DNA from: Chinchilla lanigera
Taxonomy: Eukaryota; Chordata; Mammalia; Rodentia; Chinchillidae
Length of the DNA stretch: 64,000 nucleotides
Direction of reading: 5' to 3'
Assembly (NCBI RefSeq): GCF_000276665.1
Contig: NW_004955429.1
Span: forward strand, 2,372,793 to 2,436,792
The position numbers were made by a program, and so were the translations under genes. A model generated the notes under the pieces. The model was not told the origin of the DNA, did not search any database, and saw only the letters and a program-made list of their open reading frames with translations. Positions within the stretch are counted from its first letter, which is position 1. Every line of letters starts with the position of its first letter. Below are positions 13,611 to 24,800 of this stretch, in pieces.

Positions 13611-13996
13611 TGCATTATGTTGGTTTGTTAATTGCCTCAGCCTGTCCAGGCTTCTAAAATGAAATGCCATTCATTAGGTTATAAATAAGAGACATTTATT
13701 TCACACAGCTTTGGAGGCTGGGAAGTCCAAAAGCAAAATGACAGGTAATTGGGGTCTGGTGAGCCTCCTTGCTCCTGGGTTGCAATCATCTTTTGATTGT
13801 ATCCTACTAGAACTGGACAAGGCAGACAGGTCTCTCAGAAGCCTCTTCTATAGGGGCTCAAATCTCATTCATGAAGGTTCCATTATCAATACCTAATCAT
13901 CTCTCAAATTCCAACTCCCTAATACCATTCTACTGAATGTTAGGAGTTCAGCATATGAATTGGGGTAGGGGAAACGTAAGCATTCAGTCCATAGCA
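13611..13996 (-). mobile_element. MLT1/MST-like solo LTR (MaLR)
   Basis: Reverse-oriented MaLR LTR. Blocks on the plus strand include 'gacatttatttcacacagct', 'ggaggctgggaagtccaa', 'ccaactccctaataccattc' and 'cattcagtccatagca', matching the reverse complement of the common MLT1/MST LTR. The left boundary is uncertain by about 10 bp. Confidence 0.8.
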
Positions 13997-13999
13997 GTA

Positions 14000-14370
14000 A
14001 CGTATTTGCTTAAGTGTGCACAATTAAATGTAGCACTAAAAAAGAAAGGGGTGCCCCCTGAGTTCTCTGAGTGAGCACCCCCTCTCTGAAAGTAAGTGTC
14101 CTCCATCAGTGACCACCCCTCTGGGTAGATAGAAGCAGCACTGGACACTAGTTGTCTCTATTACTTGTACAGTGGGAAATCAAGATAGTTGACAGTTCTG
14201 TGTTCTTAAACGAATTACAATTCTCATGCCTCTAGCACCCGTGGTGAAATCTTATCATATTACTTGATACAGTGCCGCATCTCACTCAACTGGAAATAAA
14301 ATGGAATGTCACACTGAAGGAAAGATTTAAAAAATAGTTTTCTGAGTTATCTTTACTCTATATTTCATTG
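14000..14370. other. Unassigned sequence
   Basis: No recognised element. A short motif is imperfectly repeated (gtgccccctgagttctctg / gtgagcaccccctctctg at about 14051-14090). Confidence 0.3.
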
Positions 14371-14374
14371 ACAT

Positions 14375-14580
14375 TTTAAACAATCAGTGGATACTTAGTG
14401 AATATTTACCCATGTATCAAACATTCTGCTTGACAAGTGAGGATGTATAAACACAGAAAATATCATTCTTTTTTTCAAAGACTCCTCCATTGGGGAGAGA
14501 TTAAATATAAGCCAAATAACCACTAACATACCTGAAAATTGATATGTTATAGCATAGGGAGCTGAGAGATATTAATATGT
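14375..14580 (+). mobile_element. Ancient mammalian repeat fragment (L2/L3 or MIR-like)
   Basis: The block 'gtgaatatttacccatgta' followed by 'attctgcttgacaagtgagg' and 'ttggggagagat' resembles the widespread ancient element whose consensus reads tattgagcacctactatg, then cactgtgctagg. Divergence is high and the family assignment is tentative. Confidence 0.4.
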
Positions 14581-14584
14581 TCAC

Positions 14585-15810
14585 AGGTATCAGAAGTCAC
14601 TGAAAGAAATACAGTTGGTGCACTACCAAGGTAATGGGATAGCCTCTTGGGAAGAGTTCCTTAACAATCGTTGCCCTTCTGTGGTCTATCAAGTTCATGA
14701 GGGGAAGACTGAGGAAAAGAAATTGCTAAATCAATCAACATATCAGATGAAACCTGATTTGTTGAGCAGTGGAGGGAGCAAAGCAAGAGAAATCAGGGAA
14801 AAGAGGAGCAGCTGGACTTGGGCGATAGGACTGTGCTTTAGGAATGGGAGGAGGAGAATCACCTGTGGTCAGTTGTGGCTGGGGGACAAATGCACATTAA
14901 CAGAGTGGAGAAAGTAGGAGTCTACTTAAGTCCCGGAACTTGGCTTTTTCCAAAAACTTTTCCCATCCTTTACAAAGTACCACTGGTGACCCAGACATGA
15001 TTACTTTTTGTGTGGTATTGGGATGTAAGCAACACTCACTAATAGTCACAGATGCAATGAGGGTCCCGCCCTCCTCCCATTGCCCACCTGTATCAACCCA
15101 CAACCTCCCCCGTCGTTTCCAGCACTTGGACAGCTCCTCCTGCTCAGCACAGTCTGTTTTGCTACCAGAGGAAGTTTTCCTGCATCACCTGAGCTGGACA
15201 GCGGGGAAGTGGCAGAGATGCACGAACCTTAACATAGAGGGGTTAAAAAAAACTAAAAGAAAAAAACCATGGAGGATTGAGCCCAAGAATATGTGCACCA
15301 AACTTCCACTCCCATGCTGGGACAATTCTGAGCAATCACCCCTCCCTTGTGCCTCCTGGGTTTGGCTTCCCTCAAAACCTTCCTGTTTTCAAGTTCTGGT
15401 CCTAGGATCTGAGTTTAGGGCAAGTACAAACTAAGGCACTGCTATTTTTAAATCTGCAGTGAGATCCAACAACCCATGTTTACCCAGTTGCTTCACAGAG
15501 TTTGAAGGCAGCTCAGGTCAGTGGGTCTTTTCCTGTAGCTGGATCAGCGATGAGGAAAAAGTAAAGGATGGCACAGGAGAGAATGGAAACTGGTAGCCAG
15601 AAGAACATGAGCCCACACAATTTTGAGATTAGACCTCCAGCAACAGGGCAGTTTTCACCTGATCTCTTATAGATGTTAAAGTGCACGATGGACCAGTAAT
15701 CACTGGGTCATTTAGATAGAGCCTTTGATGAGCCAGAACTTGAGTTTTGATATATATTATCTTGAGACTTAGAGGCAATGAAGTCTTCAGCTACCCCACT
15801 TTTGATCCTT

Positions 15811-15812
<2 letters not shown>
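14585..15812. other. Unassigned sequence with the window's longest open frame
   Basis: Contains the longest ATG-initiated open frame, 164 codons at 14940-15434 (plus strand). Its product is Ser/Pro/Cys/Trp-rich at first, then has a basic KKTKRKKP patch. I recognise no domain, see no upstream promoter or flanking splice signal that would define a gene, and it is only slightly longer than chance frames here. Confidence 0.3.

Positions 15813-15848
<36 letters not shown>
15813..15848. repeat. (AC)n microsatellite
   Basis: Eighteen perfect AC units. Confidence 0.97.
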
Positions 15849-15849
<1 letters not shown>

Positions 15850-15989
15850 AAAGAGCCACCTTAAAGATTTAGTAAAAGAGAAAATTCAGTACTATATAAG
15901 TTTACATTATGGTTCTTCTGCTTACATGTTACATGACTATAGACAAGTGTAATGATTCAAGTATCATGATTTTAAAATATATTTCCTAA

Positions 15990-16250
15990 AGGAAAAATGA
16001 TGGGGAAAGGGGAAAAAAAGAAAGGGAAAAGGAAACCAAATACAAGCTAGTTGTACTACTAGTTTCTCTTACTTCACTGAAAAGAAAAGTTTGTGCTAAT
16101 ACATTTTAGAGAATTTTTATGCCTATATCTTGCACTGTGAGTAACTACTTTAAAGATAATAATACAAAATATACTCACTATTGTTATTTTCTTATTACTT
16201 GGTTATAAAACTTTGTTTTACTTTTTCCATAAAATAAAAAAATATATATT
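15990..16250 (+). mobile_element. LINE-1 3' UTR fragment
   Basis: Starts in a purine-rich tract, then 'tgagtaactactttaaag' and 'attgttattttcttattac', which align with the 3' UTR unit of the 5' L1 copy ('tgagcaactacattgaag', 'ccattgttaacttcctg'). It ends with AATAAAAAAA. The copy is older and more diverged than those at 2 and 57 kb. Confidence 0.6.
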
Positions 16251-16254
16251 TCTT

Positions 16255-17110
16255 TTGGGGACAAAGGGAGGGGAAATGACCAATACTTATGGTTGTGTTT
16301 AGGACTAATTTCTATATTCTGAAATGTCTAGAATATAAACATATCTCAAACATTTCTTGACTACTGCTTACAACTGAATACCACTGGATAATCTATATTG
16401 GAAATAGATTCACAGAACTTCAAATCTGGAATAGAGAAAAAAATTATCTGGTTAACAAGGGTGTTGAATGTTACTATTAACAGTAACTACAATTTCCATG
16501 CTATTATTTATCAATAATTGAGCATGTACCACGTGGAAGGAAAATTCATAAAGAGGTTAAATTTTCTCTCTGTGATCACATTATCCATTTTTTTCAATTC
16601 TTTAAAATCTCTTTTGAGGGCCACTAAGAATAAGGACCCCAAATTCTGCCTTTAACTGCCCTGAGCCTCCCTGATGTAGCCACTGAAGTGTAATCATTTG
16701 CATAATTTTCATTTGGAATTTCTTATTAAGCAGTCTGCTAATCTCTGTCGTAATAGATTATAGTGCTTTTGCCCTTTCTACAGATAACTGTTTCTAAAAG
16801 ATAACCACCTATAAAATTATATACTTTGAAGAATTGCTGTTAATAAGCATTCAAAATTCAAACTTCTAAAAATTCTAAAGACTTACAATATGATAAATTA
16901 TACTTCATTCAGTGTTTAGGTATAGTGTATTAATAGAAATGTTAAGTTATAGTAAGACCAGCAGATCAGAGACAATTGTTATTGAAAAGATAACTTGTTG
17001 CAATTTCCAAGATGAGGCACATAGTACATCGCAGTGTGGCCCACAGGGACAGCGCTGGCCTTGGGCAGGAGGCAGAAGGGGTGCGGAAACATGGGCCAGA
17101 GACTGTACTG
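16255..17110. other. Unassigned AT-rich sequence
   Basis: No gene or confident repeat. It grades into the GC-richer motif cluster that follows. Confidence 0.3.
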
Positions 17111-17112
17111 TG

Positions 17113-17171
17113 GTTTCCATGGGAACACTGGGTGAAGTAGGCCAAACAATTTTGGCGCTGGCTATTTTTAG
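17113..17171. promoter_or_regulatory. Candidate enhancer/promoter core: RFX X-box, E2F and MEF2 motifs
   Basis: Within 60 bp there is an X-box-like inverted repeat gtttccatgggaac (17113-17126, fits GTTNCCATGGNAAC), an E2F-like tttggcgc (17151-17158), and a perfect MEF2 consensus ctatttttag (17162-17171). The surrounding 250 bp is locally GC-richer than its flanks. This is motif evidence only; single motifs arise by chance, but three high-information matches this close are less expected. Confidence 0.35.
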
Positions 17172-17174
17172 TAA

Positions 17175-18900
17175 TTTCAGCAGGCTCTGGGGGAATAAAG
17201 CTCTGCTATGCCAATTGCCTGGAAACTGACCCTGGGAATAGTCTGGTAACCGCTGGGAGTAGTGACCCTGGTATCAAGGCACAATAAAGGAAGCTGTTGG
17301 GATCTGCACTCAGGATTACTTTGCTTACACATGAAAAGCACACGCACCTATGAGTCCTAAACCATCTCTAGGAATTGGGTAACCCTTGGAAAGGCAGTCC
17401 CTCCAGGGGCAACAAAACCGCAGGTGTGAGCATCAGAATACAGAAAACAAAAGACCTAGTTATATACACTTATGCATTGTCATATAATATAATTATTTTT
17501 AAAATTTACAAAGATTGCCTTTTCAAAATGACCCTAGAGACCCTACATCTGCCTCTTGTGTCTCCTAAAAGCCTCATTAAGCTAACAGAAAAAGCACTTT
17601 CAAAATAAATCAAATCACAACAGTCCAGAAAAACTATTAAGTAGTAATAGTAGTAGTAGTAGTAGTGAATTAGAAAGATTAAGGGAATCCTGGAAAATAA
17701 GGAGGGACTGGACTGATGAAAAAAATCGGACATACTCCAGGTGCCAAAACAAAGTGATCCTATCAACAAAATTCAAAAAAAAGGTTTCAAGTTCAGAATA
17801 AAGAAGTACAAAGAGTGGTAAAATCTGATGACAGTACAATTAATGAGGTAATTTTTTAAAAACTCCATTGGACCAATAGACACATTTCTCAGTCTCTCTC
17901 CGAGATAAGGTGACAATGTTTGCCACTCTCCCCACCAGAAGATAAAAACTAGAACTCTAGGAAGGCTGTGGGTCAAATGATGAGAATCTAGACTAAGGAA
18001 TTCTGAAAGACGAAGAGAAGAGAATGGCAAAGCTTCAATTCTTTTCTCATGAATCAAGATTTTTCTCTCCCTAAACCTCACACTGATGAAATTTCATTGA
18101 GATAAATAAGACCAGTTTCTCTCTCTACTGCCTTACTGCCCGCCACCCCACAAAGAGTATTTCAACTACCCTTTCCCTGGATACAGAGTATTCAGGGTCA
18201 CATTTGTCACTTTTGTAGTAATACACAAGGGCAAAAAGATATGTTTCAGAACCTAACTGCTTGGTAAGTCAAGACATTCTTCTTTTTTTCTAGAGTGAAT
18301 TGTATATACTTGTATATTTTTATGATATAGGATATGTATTTGGTATAGGTTTTTAGATGAAACTATATTTAGACAAAGCACTAGGTACTTAATTATTTAT
18401 AGAGCAACTCTAAATATATAACTTTTGGAAATGTAAAAGGAATAATATAAGACATCAGGAGATAGGAAAAAATGAAAAATACGTACACTTGCTAAGTTCC
18501 TCACACTTCATGCAAAGAGTAGATAGAGTTGATAAATTTTAAAGCGAACTATTTAGATTTCTGTATTAACCCCTTGAAGAATAAAAGAATAGTAAGCAAG
18601 TTATTTTAAAAAATAGAAGACTTGGCTAAGAGACAGCATCTAAGTCTGCTAGATCCTTAATTCTCCCAAACAGGCACCATTTTTTTTCTTTGAACAATAA
18701 ATAAATAGATGCAGAAATTGTTCAAAGTGGTTTTATCCAAGGTATAAGACTAAGAGTCATGGGAAATTTTATTTTTCATTATAGATGCTTTTATCTGATT
18801 TGACAGCTTTTCCCATATGTGAGTCCTAATCTCATAACTTTAAATAAAGGATGTTTGCATTTATAATAAATGTCTGACTAGAGAAAAGCATTTGAGATAT
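17175..18900. other. Unassigned sequence with a (TAG)n microsatellite
   Basis: No gene seen. It holds the TAG repeat listed separately. Several open minus-strand frames (17506-18081) exist largely because the repeat lacks stops in those frames. Confidence 0.35.
17641..17667. repeat. (TAG)n microsatellite
   Basis: Eight to nine GTA/TAG units with one interruption (taa). Confidence 0.9.
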
Positions 18901-18904
18901 ATTT

Positions 18905-19240
18905 TGCAGGTAGTTGGTTAATTGTGGTAAAATGCACATAAGCCAAGATTTTCCATGTTAACTATTTCCAAGTGTATGGCGCCCTGACATTAAATACACT
19001 CATACAGCTGAGTCATCACTACCATCCATCTTCCACAACTGAAATGCTGAACCATAAACACTAACTCTACCCTACCTCTCCCCTGCCCCTGCCCCTACAG
19101 TGGTCATTCCACTAGCTCTTTCTACCTTTTCTGCCCTGAGTGCTTCATGTAAGTGGAATCGTGTTTGTCTTTTTATGACTGGGTTATTTCACTTAGTTTG
19201 TCTTCTCAAGTTTCATCCATGTTACAATTTTTAAATAAAA
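18905..19240 (-). mobile_element. L1M 3' end, antisense
   Basis: Plus-strand blocks 'aattgtggtaaaatgcacat', 'atcactaccatccatcttcc' and 'gtaagtggaatcgtgtttg' are the reverse complement of an old mammalian L1M 3' UTR. It is interrupted on its right by the younger L1 insertion at 19.3 kb. Confidence 0.8.
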
Positions 19241-19333
19241 ATAATACATAAAGTAGACATATTTTTAAGTAAAGATATAGATACAAAGTAAAGACTTTTT
19301 AAGTAAAGACACGTCTCAAAATGTGTGATTGTA

Positions 19334-19558
19334 CAAAGCTAATCAACCAATGCCTCACTGACAGTTGTCTATATGTGTTTTCATGAGAAACTACATTGAA
19401 GATATCAACATGTAATACAATAAGCATTGTTAATTCCCTACCACTCTGTTTGTAACTCTGTAATGTCTGTACTGATCCTTTGCTATTTTGTAAAACGTTG
19501 TCGATCTGTTAGTATTTTCCTCCTTTTATTTCTAAAATTAAAAAAAAAAAGACCAAAA
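19334..19558 (+). mobile_element. Severely 5'-truncated L1 with 16-bp target-site duplication
   Basis: A ~225-bp insertion made only of L1 3' UTR plus A-rich tail, bounded by the perfect direct repeat aaaatgtgtgattgta at 19318-19333 and 19559-19574. It contains one copy of the 3' UTR unit ('gaagatatcaacatgtaata', 'attccctaccactctg'). This is a clean record of target-primed reverse transcription. Confidence 0.9.
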
Positions 19559-19597
19559 AAAATGTGTGATTGTATTTCTGGTCAAGACATTTTTTAA

Positions 19598-19730
19598 ATA
19601 TTAAGCCAGGCTCGGAGGGGCGCGCCTCTACTAGCAACACTCATAAATTCTGAGGCAGGAGGATGGCAAGTTTGAGCCCACAGAGGCAACATAGCAGCTT
19701 AGTGTGGACCTGTCTCAAAAAAAAAATTAA
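19598..19730 (+). mobile_element. B1-like SINE (monomer, no ID part)
   Basis: Degenerate B1: 'gccaggctcggaggggcgcg', 'aattctgaggcaggagg', 'ggcaagtttgagccc' and a terminal 'cctgtctcaaaaaaaaaa'. It appears to lack the 29-bp internal duplication seen in other B1 copies here. Confidence 0.75.
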
Positions 19731-19734
19731 ATGG

Positions 19735-20695
19735 AGTGCTAAAAGATGGTGTGTAAAAGCTGACAGCTAATATCAGCTTCTCCAAAACCTGGGTAGAGAT
19801 ACAGTACTTGGAGAACAACTCTTTAACAAAGAAAAAGAGAAGAGCCTAAGGAATCAAGAAAGAACCAAAAGGAAAACTAAAATTTACAGATAAATAGAAG
19901 ACAAAGGCAAGAAAAGAACAAACCAGTCTGGACCATTAGCTCCCCAGCAGGGGAGGCTGAATCCACAAACACAGCCAGGGGAGGGCGGCAGCCCCAGTGA
20001 TAAGCGAGGGACCTGGCCTGTACTGCTGGCCCCAGAAAAAAAGCAGTTATTGTAAGCTGCAAATATAGAGTGGGTTTTACTCTGAAAAGGACTCCATCTG
20101 CCTGGCAGGCTGGCTTTGGAGGAGAAATCATCTGCACTGTCCGCCTTATTTAGGAGGGATATAATCAGGAGCCGTTCTGAGAAGGGGTTTATTGTTTAAG
20201 ACTCAGCTACTCTGGGAATCAGAAGTCACAGAACAGCCACATGTCAGGGTCTCTGCAGTTGGACTCCTGCAGCGACTGGATGACAGGTGGCCTCGGGAGA
20301 CAATCATGGGGAGGGGAGGGGAGCTCAAGCTGCGAGGGACGCAGTGGTCCTGCTGTCCGCTGTCCATGGTGAGAAGCCAGGCCACTTGCGTGTGGTTTTC
20401 TGAAGGGGCTGAATCTGAAAAGTGCTGGGATTGGGTTCAGTGAGCTGCTGGACCCTCACTACCTACTTTGAGCACAGGTCTCTTAGCTTGCCTCACCGTC
20501 AACCTGATCCCGGAAGTGTCTCTGGCTGGAAGTTTGCCCCTGGATCTATGGACACAGGAGAAAGTGGGGCACATCATGGCCTACAGGTCACAAAAGCAGG
20601 GACAGCAGTGGCTCAGGACACAGGGGACACATGTCAAACAGTAAATGTGAAAATTGAGGGTACATAGGGAGTTGTAGTGTTCTATCTGCTCATGT
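19735..20695. other. Unassigned, locally GC-rich sequence
   Basis: Moderate GC with a few CpGs around 20270-20340, but not dense enough for a CpG island. No recognised repeat or gene. Confidence 0.3.
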
Positions 20696-20709
20696 CTATG
20701 TTTAAACCT

Positions 20710-20866
20710 TTTTATGGGGGGATAGGGGTTGAGGCAGGGTTTCACTATGTAGTTCAGGCTGATCTTGAACTCATTATGGAGCCCAGGCTGGCCTCAAACT
20801 CACGGCAATCCTCTTGCCTCAGCCTCTTGAGTGTTGGGATTACAGGTGTGTGCCACCACACCTGGC
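20710..20866 (-). mobile_element. B1 SINE with 29-bp internal duplication, 11-bp TSD
   Basis: Reverse B1: 'ggttgaggcagggtttcact' at the left and 'gtgtgtgccaccacacctgg' at the right. The 29-bp duplication that typifies true B1 is visible as two adjacent similar arms. It is flanked by tgtttaaacct at 20699-20709 and 20867-20877. Confidence 0.92.
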
Positions 20867-20896
20867 TGTTTAAACCTATTTAAAAGGAAAAGCTTT

Positions 20897-20989
20897 GGGG
20901 CTGGGGATTTAGCTTAGCTGCAAAGCGCCTGCCTGGCAAGCTCAAGGTCATGAGTTCGATTCCTGGTACCAGAAGAAAAAAAAAGAAAT
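20897..20989 (+). mobile_element. ID SINE with 10-bp TSD
   Basis: tRNA-Ala-like body starting 'ggggctggggatttagctta', B-box 'gagttcgattc', ending 'ctggtaccag' and an A-rich tail. It is flanked by gaaaagcttt at 20887-20896 and 20990-20999. Confidence 0.93.
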
Positions 20990-21002
20990 GAAAAGCTTTA
21001 AA

Positions 21003-21133
21003 AAGTGAAGGCTGGACACAGTGGTGCACACCTATAACCCCTACACTCAAACAGTTCAGGCAAGTAGACCACTGTGAGCTCAAGACTAGCCTGGGCTACA
21101 CAGCAAGACACTGACTCAAAAAACAAAACATTT
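21003..21133 (+). mobile_element. B1-like SINE
   Basis: 'ggctggacacagtggtgcac', 'agcctgggctacacagc' and 'gactcaaaaaacaaaa' mark a B1 monomer without an obvious 29-bp duplication. It lies directly after the ID element, so three SINEs are packed into 430 bp. Confidence 0.8.
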
Positions 21134-21139
21134 TTTAAA

Positions 21140-21464
21140 AGGTGAAAGATGTTGATTAGTTCATGAAGAGAGTGAGGGGCCTGTAACAATAGCTAGCAAG
21201 GGTGGATCAAGCCATCAAGACTGGAGCTTAACTCAGTAAAAATACTTCAGGAAGTGTAATTGTTTTCAGGCTGGAAGCTTGGAAGGAAATTTCTCTCAGT
21301 ATAACACGAAAAAGAAAAGAAAAGAAGGATTCATGCAGTTTTTAAAAGATTTTCTGGTGCAAAATTCCTATCTGATGGCTTCTAGTTCCACTGTGAAGCG
21401 TGAGCCCAGGACATGAACTGACTAAATCAAGGTGGTCTCAGTTTGAACAAAGTGCAAAGGTTTG
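21140..21464. other. Unassigned spacer
   Basis: Unique sequence with a short AAGA-rich patch (about 21308-21328). No gene. Confidence 0.3.
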
Positions 21465-21474
21465 AAATAGATGT

Positions 21475-21811
21475 GATGTTTAAATAGAACCTTGTTTCTC
21501 TGGTGTGAGAAACTGAAAAGGTAGATAAGGACCACAATGTATAATAGAGATTGGGAAACAACAAGAAAATATTCAAAGGGGAAGGGGAACAAGAGGAGGG
21601 GGAGGAGAAAAGAGAGGAAGGAAAAATAAAGAAGAATAGAAGAAAAAATGGAAAGAAAATTTGGTAAATAAGGACAGGAAGAGGTATTGAAGGGAAGGGA
21701 GGGGAATGGGGAAAAAAGGTCAAAATATATCATATAAAGGTACAAATTCCTGTAATGAATGTGATCATTATGTATATATAAAATGTACCAATGAATTTAA
21801 TTTAAAAAAAT
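21475..21811 (+). mobile_element. 5'-truncated L1 with long purine tract and 10-bp TSD
   Basis: Begins in sequence equivalent to 1490 of the first L1 ('gtgtgagaaactgaaaa'), then a long G/A tract (about 21578-21715) and a terminal segment 'gtgatcattatgtatatata'. It is flanked by aaatagatgt at 21465-21474 and 21812-21821. The terminal segment is shared with the copy at 26.3 kb and differs from the 3' UTR of the 2/57 kb copies, so two L1 3' UTR types are present. Confidence 0.85.
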
Positions 21812-21824
21812 AAATAGATGTAAG

Positions 21825-24800
21825 TTGCATGGGAGAGAGTAGACTAAGGAATCAGTGACCTAAACTGCATGGGGTTTGTTCGCTGAAAGGAAGAACAGGG
21901 CAGGGCGGTGAAAAATGAATAAGTGGCTGACAGCTTCTTAGTGCTGGAGCTGACTATGAATTCACCGTGGTAGAGTAGGATCGATTTTGAACTTTAAACC
22001 AGTAGTGATCAGTCACATATGGAAGATATTTCGAGTAAAAGCAGATTTTCAGACAGGAAGAATCAAGTGAGTTGGGTGAGGCCTGTTTGCAGTGGAGTTT
22101 TCAAATATTGCTTGCCTTAGACACCTTCAGGTCTGTCTTGAAGAGGAAAGAAACAAAAACAAGATACTGGTGGGTAGAACAGAAGTGGGAAAATTAATAG
22201 CTGGAGTTGGAAAGCATTAATGATTTGAAAGCATATGCTGGAAGTAGCTGGACCTCAGGTCAATGGGTCAAATGTCAGGGTGTCCATGTTATGTCCTGTT
22301 ATTAACTTCTAGGATATAAGAACACCTGGAGTGGAAATGAAGGCACAGGATCCTAACATGAGACAATAGAACAACTGAGAGGCCAGTTCATGGGCTGCCC
22401 TACGTGCATGGATGCTGTACTGACCAACTTATTCCTCACCTTCTGGCATCTGAGCCCCGCAGAATCCACACTCTTTTTGCAGCCCTACGCTTCCCAGCTG
22501 CAGACACAAAAACTGTAGTATCACTTTATACTTTCATTTTTATTTGTAACTTTACACCTGGCATTCAAATTTGCTTTCTGGGGAAACTACCTCAAGTATG
22601 CTCTAGTAGACTCAACCAATTTTGTAGTCTCAGTCTGTACGTACTGGTGTTGCCTTCACTTGAGATCTCTTTCCTAAGGGTGGATAGGGGCACAATTTTG
22701 GCCAAAGAGAGGATTATGTGTGGGACCATGGGAGCCACTTAGTATCTGTAACCCTGGTGCACAGTGCCAGACACCCCGCTGGATCATGAGCTGCAGGTGA
22801 TCTAGGTGACATCTCCCAAGGATTCACCAAGTCCACAAGATCAAAGCAGCCCCTTCCTCCTGAGAGTTGAACTGCACACATGGAGGGCAAGAACTTGCAT
22901 GCTGTCATTAAGCATGGGTGTGGACGGGAGGCACCCAGGACACCTTCTCGAAAGAGAGGGATGTCATGCCTGGCCCCAGCCCTGCAGATATTTAGTCCTC
23001 AAGAGCAGCCCCCTGCTCTCTTCTGCCAGGATGACATCAGGGAGCTTTGCAGTGCCCTGATCAGCCTCAAGGAACTGCTGACAGGATCACAGGAGAAGAA
23101 GGGGAGCAGGACAGGGTTGTGATGTGGGGATGATGGGGCAGGGCCTCTGTTCCCCCAGCAGATTCATGTTTTCCCTTTTCATGTTTTTCCTGCTTTCCCA
23201 CTCATTCTACTATACCTTTTCTTTCATCTCAGTATTATTGCACCTTGAATGAAGGTGACCACTTAGTCAGCAGTCCTGCCACTGACGACTGAGAGATCCT
23301 TTTCCTGTGCAAAACTGTCATCCGTCCAAACAGCTTGAAGCAATAACCAGAAAGGGAAACCACTTGCCTTGGATGATTTTCCAGTAAGGAAACATCAGTG
23401 GCAAGATCAAAGTGTTCCTCCAAAAGTCATTTCCAGGCCCCACATGATAGATTCTTAAGCGGCACCTACTGTGCTTCTAGGCTGTACCACCCCAAGACTT
23501 GTATCCATGGCAACAAACACTCCCAGGCCAGGTCCACTCACCTGTGTGGTACTCTGGTTGCTGGAAACATTTATTTAATAATAAGTAAGACATTCCCTCC
23601 TCCAAAGTATACCTGCCTCTGACTCTCTCTACAAATATGCAAGACCTACCTTTCTTAGAGATCTAGAGGCCCAGAAATAATCAGCTAGAGGGAAGATATG
23701 GACTGACACATACTGCCATCAAGGCCAACCTCTGTGGTGGAAGGAAGAGCCAAGTTCCTCAAACCTCACCAGGGAAGAAAGGGGACTTTGGAGGAATGGA
23801 TCATTCCTTCCTCAGTGAGAGCTCTAGGGCATGGGTCACCTTGTAGAAACCCAAAAAACAGTCAGGAAGATCAGGTACATCTTTCTTTCCCTAAACACAA
23901 TCCCGGGTTTACCCAACATGAGTTCTTCCAACAGAGCATACAATAAAGTCACCATTCTTTATGAACTTTTACTGGCATGATCAGTATTATGCATGCAGAG
24001 TTAATTATTTTGAGGGCAGAAATTTTCCTTCCTCAATGCTGGGAAAGAATTGTCTCCCTAATAGTAGGAAGAAAACTTCAACAGTGACTTCAGCAACCAC
24101 AGAGGCAGCCAGAGGCAGCTGGCCTACGTGGGTGTACTTAGGTGGGGCAAAGGCTCCTTCCTGGTGAGGCACAGCTGGGTAATGCTTCTGGTTGTTAAAT
24201 GGAAAACTTTTGGGAGATGTCTAACTCAGCCTGTGATAGCCTGTGACCCTCTTTTGAAGGTGGCAGCCTAAAATCTTCCAAAGCCTACTATAAGGAGAAA
24301 TCTCCAGAAAGGGTTGAGAGCAGAACATGGGCTTTGGAGAAGCAGCTGACCAACGAAAGGCTGGGAGCCAGAGCACAGAAGTCTTCGTGAAATTTGGGTG
24401 CTGCACAGATTAAACCCCACAGGGCTTTTTGTTTGGTGGGACAACCTGTTATCTTCACATTCTGGGATCTGTGAAGATCCCACTGTGAAGTCTTAGTCCT
24501 GGACAGAGGGGAGGGTGGTGGGTTCTGGGGTAGGGAGCTAATTCAAGCCTGGGCCTGCACAGAAGGAGGGATTCCGGGTGATCCTGGGGCAGCGTTTGAG
24601 GCATAGGTTTTAGCTGGACTTCAGGGAAGGACAGAGGCCAGTGGTGTGGGAGACCTGAGGATATTCATGAGCTGTGGAACCCTGGAGACCGTACTGAAGC
24701 AGACAAAGCTTGAGGAAGTCGTGTGAGCCAGAGGCATTAGTCATTGAAAGGACTTAGAATGCATGGATGGGAGATCCTAAAAGATCAAGGTATATTGTTT

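Noticed and set aside
14940..15434. Longest open frame (164 codons)
   Set aside because: No recognised domain and no splice or promoter support; overlapping frames exist on the other strand; the length is compatible with chance in 64 kb.
17161..17190. Similarity between 'gctatttttagtaatttcag' here and near 53711
   Set aside because: The match does not extend into the flanks, so it is probably coincidence rather than a dispersed element.
20897..20989. tRNA-like gene
   Set aside because: It resembles tRNA-Ala with A and B boxes, but it is an ID SINE with A-rich tail and target duplication, not a tRNA gene. The same holds for the other ID copies.
21422..21745. Two minus-strand frames of 98 and 107 codons
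   Set aside because: They are the antisense of an L1 purine-rich tract, giving Phe/Ser/Pro/Leu-rich nonsense.
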